DNA of 16,046 nt. It comes from a bacterium (GTDB taxonomy: Bacteria; Planctomycetota; UBA11346). Position 1 is the stretch's first letter. Every line of letters begins with the position of its first letter. The translations under genes were made by a program, and so were the position numbers. The notes under the pieces are model-generated. The model had not been told where the DNA came from, made no database searches, and saw only the letters and a program-made list of their open reading frames with translations. The DNA lies in the NCBI GenBank assembly GCA_020049615.1, contig JAIFKN010000102.1, positions 1 to 16,046 of the forward strand, given 5' to 3'. This document shows, one piece after another, positions 1 through 5,762 of this stretch.

Positions 1-620
1 AGCAGCGCCTGCTTGGTCGACGGGTAGAGGCCCGAGCCCTGCAGGCGGCCGTCATTGGGCGACAGCGGCACGACCACGTACCAGGCCTTGTCGCGTGGGC
101 AGCGGCGGGCGTGCTGACTGCACAGATGGAAGACGCCGAAGACGTTGACCTGGAAGACGCGGGCGTAGTCCTCCGGCTTGATACCGACGAACAGGCACGG
201 GTGGTTGATCGCGGCGAAGGGATAGACGTGGGTGGCGGCGAGGCCGTCCTGCTTCAGCCGGTCGAGCAGGGCGTCGACCTGGGCGAAGTCGCCCTGGTTG
301 ACCTGCGCCGGCAGCACGCGCCCAGCTCCGGCCTCCCTGGCCAGCTGCTCGGCGGTGGCGGTGATCTTCGCCAGGTCGCGCGAGCCGGTGATGACCACGC
401 TGGCGCCACCCTGCATGAGGTTCCGGGCGATGGCATAGCCGATCGAGTGCTGGTCGGAGGCACCGGTGACGATGGCCACCGCACCAGCGAAGCTGACCCC
501 GGCCTTGGCCGCGGCGAGGAGGGCGGGGAAGCGCGGGTCATCGACCAGGGCCGGGTCGAGGCGCGGAGTCCAGGTGCCGGGCTTGCCGTCGCCGATCCAG
601 GTGCCGAATGCTGCGCTCAT
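1..620 (-). CDS. SDR-family 3-oxoacyl-ACP reductase, type I FAS ketoreductase-like (partial, 3' end off window)
   Basis: An NAD(P)H-dependent short-chain dehydrogenase/reductase, probably reducing a 3-oxoacyl group. About 206 codons are visible. The Rossmann nucleotide motif TGASDQHSIG lies at residues 52-61 and is preceded by a roughly 45-residue leader. The active-site Tyr and Lys are seen as YPSTK (Y199, K203), just before the window ends. The order 'GVSFAGAVAIVTGAS ... SIG ... GGASVVITGSR' and the segment PLSPNDGRLQGSGLYPSTK resemble the ketoreductase domain of fungal and mycobacterial type I fatty acid synthases (which read SPN..GxFGGDGxYxExK) more than ordinary FabG. That assignment is from remembered family motifs. 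The start at 620 is supported by GGAG about 6 bases upstream. The gene is divergent from the HEAT-repeat gene, with 77 bases between them. An ordinary SDR oxidoreductase is the alternative. The C-terminus and any fused domains cannot be judged. Confidence 0.85.
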   Translation of the reverse strand, partial: MSAAFGTWIGDGKPGTWTPRLDPALVDDPRFPALLAAAKAGVSFAGAVAIVTGASDQHSIGYAIARNLMQGGASVVITGSRDLAKITATAEQLAREAGAGRVLPAQVNQGDFAQVDALLDRLKQDGLAATHVYPFAAINHPCLFVGIKPEDYARVFQVNVFGVFHLCSQHARRCPRDKAWYVVVPLSPNDGRLQGSGLYPSTKQAL

Positions 621-697
621 GGGGTCTCCAGGGTAAAACCGCATGGTGACCGGGCGCGAGGGTTGCTCAAGCGTCCGCAGCCGCAGGATCCCCAGCC

Positions 698-2080
698 ATG
701 ATCCGCCCGTGCGCCGCCTTGCTGCTCGCCACCGCCGCGCTCTGCGCCGTCGATGATGAGGCCCCGCCGGTGGGCATGGACATCCTGCCCCTGGTCAAGG
801 CGGCCGCGGAGGCCGTCACCACCAAGGCTCCCCCCCTGCCCGGCCGGCCGTGGTCCGACGATCTGGCCGCCCTCACCGATGCCGATCCGGCGGTCAACGG
901 CCCGGCCGTCGGCCGCCTGGCGCGGCGCGGCGCTGTCGTCCTGCCAGATCTCGGCATCCTCGCCGGCGAACGCGACTGGCAGTTGCGCGGCCGCATCGTC
1001 CGGGTCGCCGCCGGCATCGGCGGTGTCGATGGGGCTGAATTGACCCTGCGTCTCTCGCGCGACGCCGACGCCCGCGTCCGCCGCCTAGCCATCATCGGGC
1101 TCGGCCGCTGCCGTGGCGACCTGGTCCTGGAGCGGTTGCTGGAACTCGTCGTCTCGCTCGACGCCGACGAGCGCAGTTCGTCGGCCGGTTCGCTGGCCGC
1201 CCTGGGCGATGTCCGCGCCATCGAGACGCTGAGCCGTCTGCGTGGCGATCCCGACGGGGTCTCGCGAACAGCCCAGGCAGCCGCTCTGCGCAGCCTCTGC
1301 ACCATGGAGCGTTCCGCCAAGACCGTCGCGGCGCTGCTGGGCAGTCTTGCCGGCGAGCAGCGCCGCGCCCTGCTCGAGTCGCTGGAAGGCTGCGTCGACA
1401 TCCGGCTCTGTCCGGCCCTGGTCCGCCTCTGCGACGACCAGGAGGCGCTGATCTCATTGCTGGCCGTGCGCGCCCTGGCCACCGCCGGCGACGCCCGCGC
1501 GGTCGGCCCGCTGGCCCGGCTCGCCGCCTCCGAACGCCGCCTCGAACTGCGCGAGGCGGCCGCCACCACCCTGCACGCCCTGACCCCCTACCGCGCCCGC
1601 GCCGGCAAGGCCTGGGCGCTGTGGTGGGATGAGCATAACGAGCGCTATGCCCGGCTCGCCGAACGCGACACGCTGATCGCCCAGCTCGCGGACCTCGACG
1701 CGCCGATCCCCCCCGGCCTCGCCGGCTTCACCCCCGACGAGCTGATGCCGCTCGTCGACGCCGCCCTGGTCACCCGCGTCATGCCCTCGTGGCTGCCGCC
1801 CCGCGCCCTGGCTGCGCTGCGCGCGCAGGGCGGCGAACGCTGGGTGCAGCCCCTCGCCCAGCTCATCGACAACGCCCCCGACACCGAGACCCGCCTGGAT
1901 CTCGTGCTGCTGCTCGACGAGATCGGCGGCCCCGCCGCCACCGGCGAGCTGCAGCGCCAGCAGGAGCTACTGGGCAAGCGGGAGGAGGCGGCCTTGGAGC
2001 GGTGGAAGAAGGATGGCGTCATCCCGCCCGACATGGGGGCGGAACGGGCGCTGCTCACCCTCGCCCTGACCCGTCGCTAG
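698..2080 (+). CDS. Secreted HEAT-repeat protein
   Basis: A 460-residue protein with a probable Sec signal peptide (MIRPCAALLLATAALCA, residues 1-17), so likely exported to the periplasm or envelope. Residues about 50-300 are built of helical pairs of roughly 30 residues with the HEAT/PBS-lyase pattern: D(A/P)xVRxxAxxxLG at about residues 120-150, LAALGDVRAIETLSRL at about 165-180, and VRALATAGDARAVGPLARLA at about 256-275. A tryptophan-rich segment (KAWALWWDEHNERY, about 303-316) follows, of the kind found after HEAT arrays in planctomycete proteins. The C-terminal 140 residues are also helical and alanine-rich. Such repeats bind other proteins. No catalytic motif is visible and the partner is unknown. 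AGGA at 685-688, nine bases before the ATG, supports the start. The gene converges with the transglutaminase-like gene 24 bases downstream. Confidence 0.85.
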   Translation: MIRPCAALLLATAALCAVDDEAPPVGMDILPLVKAAAEAVTTKAPPLPGRPWSDDLAALTDADPAVNGPAVGRLARRGAVVLPDLGILAGERDWQLRGRIVRVAAGIGGVDGAELTLRLSRDADARVRRLAIIGLGRCRGDLVLERLLELVVSLDADERSSSAGSLAALGDVRAIETLSRLRGDPDGVSRTAQAAALRSLCTMERSAKTVAALLGSLAGEQRRALLESLEGCVDIRLCPALVRLCDDQEALISLLAVRALATAGDARAVGPLARLAASERRLELREAAATTLHALTPYRARAGKAWALWWDEHNERYARLAERDTLIAQLADLDAPIPPGLAGFTPDELMPLVDAALVTRVMPSWLPPRALAALRAQGGERWVQPLAQLIDNAPDTETRLDLVLLLDEIGGPAATGELQRQQELLGKREEAALERWKKDGVIPPDMGAERALLTLALTRR

Positions 2081-2104
2081 CGTCCGCAGCACGGTTCAGG
2101 ACGG
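2081..2104. terminator. Weak candidate bidirectional hairpin between convergent genes
   Basis: CGTCC at 2081-2085 pairs with GGACG at 2099-2103 around a 13-base loop. Three more pairs with the TAG stop are possible if one base is bulged. It fills the gap between two convergent stop codons, where a shared terminator is expected. There is no T-run on either strand, so this is only suggestive. Confidence 0.25.
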
Positions 2105-3520
2105 CTACGGCCGCCCGCCCAGCGCTTCGATCTCCCGTCCCATCAGGCTGGCCAGGCCTGCGATCATCGCACCGTAGGTGCGGACTCCATCCATTCCGGT
2201 CGAGGAGCCGAGCCGCAGGTAGCAGCTGCGCGCCACCCCGGGGTAGGCCGCGTCGAGATGGCGCCAGCGTCCGTCGATCCAGGCGCTGACCCAGGCGTGT
2301 CCGACCCAGTTGGCCATCTCCAGCGGATGGACCACCCCGACGTCGACCCGGGCCGGGATGCCGGCGATGCGCAGGGCGGCGCACAGCAGGTTGGCGTGCT
2401 CGGTGCAGTCGCCGCTGCGGCTGCGGAAGGTGTCCAGCGCGGTTCCATCGCCGACCGAGAAATCGCGGGTGGTGATGTGGCTGCGCACCGCGACCCGGAG
2501 ATCCTCGGCGATGTCGAGCTTGTCGGCCTTGCCGGCGACCAGGCCTTCGACCCAGGCGCGCATGGCCGGATCATCGATCTCCAGCTGCGGCTCGCGGGCG
2601 AGGAACGGCGCGGGATCGGCGAGTTCGGCTTGACGGGCCTCGCGCATCACCGCGACGACGTCCCCGTTGCGGCTCTGGAACTCGTCTTCGACCACCACGC
2701 CTTCGTGCGGCAAGCGATAGAGTTCGACCACGCCGCCCTTGGGGGACGGACCCTTCGCCCCGACCAGTCCAGTGGCGTCGACCTGCGCGCCGAGCAGGGC
2801 CACCGGGCCCGGCGCCGGACGGATCACCACCTTGATCAGGGTGAGGTCGACCGTCATGCACACGAGGTCGCCGCGACGGTTCACGGACACCGTGGACGGC
2901 ACCGGCAGGATGTCGCTGGTGACGGTGAAGCGCAGGCTGCCATCCCCCTCGGTCGCCTCGTAGACCGCCTTGCTGCGGACCAGGACGATGCGGTGCGACA
3001 CCAGTTCGAGGCCGGCGAAATCGACCGGCGCCGGCTTGCCGCCGGTGGCCGCCGCCACCGCCTCGGCGAGCTTGCGCTGGCTGGCGATCTGGCCGAGGAC
3101 GATGACATCCTGCGGCAGATCGATGATCTGCTTGTCCCGACGGCCCTGGTGCTCGACTTCGGCGATCGCCTTGCCGTCCTTGATCGCGCCGGAGGCCGAC
3201 GTGCGCTGGCCGTTCTCGTCATGATCGATGCGGAAGCCGGTGATCCGCCCTTCGGCGTCTTCAACCAGTTCCTGGCGCTGCCGGATCTCGATGCGAAACT
3301 CCCTGCCCAGCATGGGTCGCCGCATGACCACGGCGAGTTCGGCGAGGGTCGAGCGGCCGCCGCCGGCGACCGGCGTGCTGACCAGGTGCATCGACACGGC
3401 TGGCTGCGCCTGGGCCTCGCCGAAGGTCAGGTGACCGACGTACCACTGGTCGATGATTCCCTCCGCCTCGCCGGCGGCGAGGAGGACGGTGGCGAGGAGC
3501 AGGGCGGGGAGGCGGAGCAT
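2105..3520 (-). CDS. Secreted transglutaminase-like domain protein
   Basis: A 471-residue protein with a signal peptide (MLRLPALLLATVLLAAGEA) and a C-terminal transglutaminase-like (papain-fold) domain. The catalytic triad of the family is visible: Cys372 in GDCTEHANLL, His408 in VGHAWV and Asp423 in HLDAAYPG. Residues about 25-330 form a beta-rich region with no motif I recognise, including a KAIAEVEHQGRRD stretch. It resembles the long N-terminal part of other bacterial secreted transglutaminase-like proteins. Family members are usually peptidases or amidases, and some cross-link. The substrate is unknown. The open frame extends to 3784, but that extension lies antisense to the neighbouring pseudopilin gene and the signal peptide begins at 3520, so I place the start there. 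No Shine-Dalgarno is clear. The gene starts 37 bases after the pseudopilin stop codon on the same strand, so translation may depend on co-transcription. Confidence 0.85.
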   Translation of the reverse strand: MLRLPALLLATVLLAAGEAEGIIDQWYVGHLTFGEAQAQPAVSMHLVSTPVAGGGRSTLAELAVVMRRPMLGREFRIEIRQRQELVEDAEGRITGFRIDHDENGQRTSASGAIKDGKAIAEVEHQGRRDKQIIDLPQDVIVLGQIASQRKLAEAVAAATGGKPAPVDFAGLELVSHRIVLVRSKAVYEATEGDGSLRFTVTSDILPVPSTVSVNRRGDLVCMTVDLTLIKVVIRPAPGPVALLGAQVDATGLVGAKGPSPKGGVVELYRLPHEGVVVEDEFQSRNGDVVAVMREARQAELADPAPFLAREPQLEIDDPAMRAWVEGLVAGKADKLDIAEDLRVAVRSHITTRDFSVGDGTALDTFRSRSGDCTEHANLLCAALRIAGIPARVDVGVVHPLEMANWVGHAWVSAWIDGRWRHLDAAYPGVARSCYLRLGSSTGMDGVRTYGAMIAGLASLMGREIEALGGRP

Positions 3521-3557
3521 GGCGATATCGTAACGGCTGGGAGGCGCGGCGGAATCC

Positions 3558-4334
3558 TCACCGCACCCAGGCCCGGGTGGCCGATCCGAGACCGCCGGCG
3601 CCCATGCCGCTGCCATCGCCGTTGCCGTCGAAGATCGAATCGGTCGGGGCATCGCCGCTGATCGCGCTGAAGCCGGCCGCATTGCCGTCAGTGGCCACCG
3701 TGGCGGTGCCGACCGGCGCGGTGCGGACGATCGGCAGGGTGCCGAGATGGCCGTCGGCGAACACCGCATTGACGTTGCGGCCATGGGGCGAGCCCTGGGC
3801 GGTCGGGCGGTCGCTGAGCAGCACGCGCAGGCTCTTGGCGTTGGCCGGGGCCGACCAGTCGTAGGCGAAGGCCATCAACTGCGGCGACAGCCAGCTCGCC
3901 GCCGTCCCGTCGTAGGTGGCCAGCCCCAGGTTGGCGTCCTGCGTCGGCAGCACCTGCGGCGTCGCCCGGCACATGAACACCTGCCGCACCATCTCACCGT
4001 CGCTCCAGGCCGAGAGCAGTTCGAGGCTGGCGGTGGCGGTGGCGGTGGCATCGGTGCCGGCCGGGGCGGTCGGCGGATTGCCGGACACCGTACGACCAGC
4101 GTTGGTGCCATCGGCCTTGGCGTACCACACCGGCCAGGCGCCGTCGTGTTCGCTGCCATAGGTGAGCGCGGCCAGCACGACCGAGGTCTGGTTGCGGCCA
4201 CAGGCCATCTGCCTGGCCTTGGCCATGACCAGGCTGACCGCCGGAATGAGCATCCCGGCAAGGATGGCGATGATCGAGATCACCACCAGCAGTTCGATGA
4301 GGGTGAAGGCGCGGGGGGATGGGGTGGGGCGCAT
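3558..4334 (-). CDS. Type II secretion/type IV pilin-like protein with prepilin leader and H-X9-DG motif
   Basis: A 258-residue pseudopilin-like protein. The short leader MRPTPSPRA is followed by [18 protein letters not shown], the N-methylation and membrane-helix segment that a prepilin peptidase cuts before the Phe. The residue before the cut is Ala rather than the usual Gly. Near the C-terminus, HGRNVNAVFADG fits the H-X9-DG motif of the processing-associated domain found in the large pseudopilin sets of planctomycetes, Lentisphaerae and Verrucomicrobia. The middle contains YGSEHDGAWPVWY and an Ala/Thr-rich stretch. The start at 4334 is supported by a strong AGGAGG (complement of 4341-4346), six bases upstream. 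Such proteins are thought to sit in the inner membrane or form short surface fibres; their cargo is unknown. It is followed by the transglutaminase-like gene on the same strand. Confidence 0.9.
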   Translation of the reverse strand: MRPTPSPRAFTLIELLVVISIIAILAGMLIPAVSLVMAKARQMACGRNQTSVVLAALTYGSEHDGAWPVWYAKADGTNAGRTVSGNPPTAPAGTDATATATASLELLSAWSDGEMVRQVFMCRATPQVLPTQDANLGLATYDGTAASWLSPQLMAFAYDWSAPANAKSLRVLLSDRPTAQGSPHGRNVNAVFADGHLGTLPIVRTAPVGTATVATDGNAAGFSAISGDAPTDSIFDGNGDGSGMGAGGLGSATRAWVR

Positions 4335-4468
4335 GGGAGGCCTCCTGTTGCCCGCATCGTCACGATCCGGCCTGGCCACGGCGAGTCCGACAACCGTGCA
4401 TCCATGCGCACCCTGGCACGGCCATGCAGCGTCCGGCACAGGACCCTGCACCAGCCAGGACTAGCCCC

Positions 4469-4496
4469 TTCAAATCCGGTCGCAGCCCCCCATAAC
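4469..4496 (+). promoter_or_regulatory. Candidate sigma-70-like promoter for the ferredoxin gene
   Basis: TTCAAA at 4469-4474 and CATAAC at 4491-4496 are 16 bases apart. Each matches four of six consensus positions (TTGACA, TATAAT). They would give a leader of about 20 bases before the ferredoxin ATG. This is one of the few AT-containing patches in the 190-base divergent region 4335-4524. The match is weak and rests on position and spacing only. Confidence 0.3.
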
Positions 4497-4524
4497 CCCG
4501 TCTCACCTCCACCGGAGAACCGTC

Positions 4525-4695
4525 ATGCCCCACGTCGTCGATGCCGCGAAATGCGAAGGCTGCGAGGCCTGTGTCCCGACCTGCCCGACCAATGCCATCT
4601 CGATGGTCGACGCCAAGGCGAAGATCAGCGAGGAATGCGTCGATTGCGGCTCGTGCATCGAGGCCTGCCCGACGCAGGCCATCTCCGCAGGGTGA
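4525..4695 (+). CDS. Small 2[4Fe-4S] bacterial-type ferredoxin
   Basis: A 56-residue ferredoxin. Two complete cluster motifs are present: Cys10-x2-Cys13-x2-Cys16-x3-Cys20-Pro and Cys38-x2-Cys41-x2-Cys44-x3-Cys48-Pro. This is the clostridial-type layout for two low-potential [4Fe-4S] clusters, and the length is typical of the family. It should act as a soluble cytoplasmic electron carrier. Its partner (for example a pyruvate:ferredoxin oxidoreductase, hydrogenase or Rnf-like complex) is not encoded here. The start is set by GGAG at 4514-4517, seven bases before the ATG. The two halves of the protein resemble each other ([17 protein letters not shown] and [17 protein letters not shown]), the known internal duplication of this family. 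It appears to be a single-gene unit, with a hairpin directly after the stop codon. Confidence 0.95.
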   Translation: MPHVVDAAKCEGCEACVPTCPTNAISMVDAKAKISEECVDCGSCIEACPTQAISAG

Positions 4696-4702
4696 TCTAG
4701 GC

Positions 4703-4726
4703 GCGGGTCCAGTCACCTGGATCCGC
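4703..4726 (+). terminator. Hairpin terminator candidate after the ferredoxin gene
   Basis: GCGGGTCCAG (4703-4712) pairs with CTGGATCCGC (4717-4726): ten pairs including one G-U in RNA, around a four-base TCAC loop. It begins seven bases after the ferredoxin stop codon. There is no T-run after the stem. The position and strength fit a transcript end or 3' protective hairpin. Confidence 0.5.
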
Positions 4727-4834
4727 ACCGGGGGACGCGGTCGAGGGGATACCCCGTACCCGCGGCATGGACGAATTGCCTTCTCCGCGTTCCGTGACGG
4801 CTCCCCCACCGGCCCCGCGGCGCTACGATCCGGC

Positions 4835-5566
4835 ATGGTCCGCGCCTTCACGCTGATCGAACTGCTGGTCGTCGTCAGCATCATCGCCGTACTCGCCGGC
4901 CTGCTCCTGCCGGCGATCGGTCTGGTGCGCGAGTCGGCGAAGTCGACCAGTTGCGCCAGCAACCTCCGCCAGATCGGCATCGGCCAGGCCGCCTATACCG
5001 GCGACTGGGACGGCATGCTTGCTCCCGCCTGCATCGAGCCCGATGGTGCGGGACCGCAGTTCCTGCGCATCTACGATGTGCTCGGCGACTACGTCGGCAC
5101 CGGCAGCACCGCCGCATTCGCCAGCCGGCGCGAGGTCTGGGTGTGCCCCTCCAGGACCCTGCTGCCGATCGAGGCGCCCAACAACTACGGCGCCAACCAG
5201 CAACTGCACGTCTACTGGAATTGGACCTCGGCAGGCAGCCAGCCGAAGGCGGCAGCCCGTCTGCGGCATCCGGCGTCCGCGGTCGCCATGCTGGACATCG
5301 CGCTGCCCTCGGCTGGCAGCGCCATCGGCGTCATCAACCACACTGAGGGTTCCGCCTTCGATGCCGTCGCGGATGCCGACAAGGCCATCGATGGATGCTG
5401 GGTGTGGTCGGGCCAGATCGCGGGAACGACCCCGGACTCGCCGGGCTATGTGCCGCGTTACCGCCATGGCGGCAGCCGCTCGCTCAATGCCTTGTGGGGC
5501 GATGGCCATGTCACCACCCAGGCGCGTGGCTCGCTGCTCTACCGCCACCTGACGCAAGCCTACTGA
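4835..5566 (+). CDS. Second pseudopilin-like protein with prepilin leader and C-terminal H-Xn-DG motif
   Basis: A 243-residue protein with a four-residue leader, MVRA, then [18 protein letters not shown], the class III (prepilin peptidase) signal and membrane helix. Ala again precedes the cleaved Phe. The helix is followed by [29 protein letters not shown], the usual heptad-like stalk with a Cys and an NLRQIG segment. Near the C-terminus, [14 protein letters not shown] keeps the His and DG of the H-X9-DG motif but has eleven residues between them. Length and layout match the planctomycete/Lentisphaerae pseudopilin expansions. The open frame extends upstream to 4541, but that part overlaps the ferredoxin gene in another frame, and the pilin signal fixes the start at 4835. 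No clear Shine-Dalgarno is seen. The first 30 residues are nearly identical to those of the gene at 3558-4334, but the rest differs, so the two are paralogues and not a recent duplication. Confidence 0.9.
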   Translation: MVRAFTLIELLVVVSIIAVLAGLLLPAIGLVRESAKSTSCASNLRQIGIGQAAYTGDWDGMLAPACIEPDGAGPQFLRIYDVLGDYVGTGSTAAFASRREVWVCPSRTLLPIEAPNNYGANQQLHVYWNWTSAGSQPKAAARLRHPASAVAMLDIALPSAGSAIGVINHTEGSAFDAVADADKAIDGCWVWSGQIAGTTPDSPGYVPRYRHGGSRSLNALWGDGHVTTQARGSLLYRHLTQAY

Positions 5567-5582
5567 ATCGTTCGACGCGGAT

Positions 5583-5596
5583 GGGGCCGGCGCCCC
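5583..5596 (+). terminator. Compact hairpin downstream of the second pseudopilin gene
   Basis: GGGGC (5583-5587) pairs with GCCCC (5592-5596) around a CGGC loop, 16 bases after the pseudopilin stop codon. It is short but all G-C. No T-run follows. A second inverted repeat (AAAGGCC at 5599-5605 with GGCCTTT at 5623-5629) comes directly after and ends in TTT, so either or both may end the transcript. Confidence 0.35.
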
Positions 5597-5598
5597 GG

Positions 5599-5629
5599 AA
5601 AGGCCGCTGCGCGATTCCTGATGGCCTTT
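5599..5629. repeat. Inverted repeat AAAGGCC / GGCCTTT
   Basis: A perfect seven-base inverted repeat (5599-5605 with 5623-5629) with a 17-base loop. It lies in the gap between the pseudopilin and the GH2-type gene. Read on the plus strand it ends in TTT and could be part of a terminator. It is followed immediately by another small hairpin, GCGCT-CGA-AGCGC (5630-5642), also trailed by TTT. Confidence 0.4.
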
Positions 5630-5696
5630 GCGCTCGAAGCGCTTTCGGGTTCCGCGTGCGCGCATAGCATCGTCCGGTGCGCCGACGACGGCGGGG

Positions 5697-5725
5697 TGGC
5701 ATGCGACGGCCAAGGTCACATGCCA
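5697..5725. promoter_or_regulatory. Operator-like inverted repeat upstream of the GH2-type gene
   Basis: TGGCATG (5697-5703) and CATGCCA (5719-5725) form a perfect seven-base inverted repeat with a 15-base spacer, ending 37 bases before the chosen ATG at 5763. Half-sites about two helical turns apart (22 bases between equivalent positions) suit a dimeric regulator. The regulator is unknown and none is encoded in the window. Confidence 0.35.
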
Positions 5726-5762
5726 TGTTCCCGTCGTTTCCCGCCATACACCCGGAACAGCC

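Noticed and set aside
2258..3661. A 467-codon plus-strand frame opposite the transglutaminase-like gene.
   Set aside because: The minus-strand gene has a signal peptide and an intact catalytic triad. The plus-strand product has neither motif nor ribosome binding site.
4336..4345. A perfect palindrome, GGAGGCCTCC, in front of the first pseudopilin gene.
   Set aside because: It has no loop, so it cannot form a simple hairpin. It is explained by the Shine-Dalgarno AGGAGG lying next to its chance complement.
3747..4700. A plus-strand frame running through the pseudopilin region and across the ferredoxin.
   Set aside because: Its end is the ferredoxin read out of frame, and its front is antisense to the pseudopilin.
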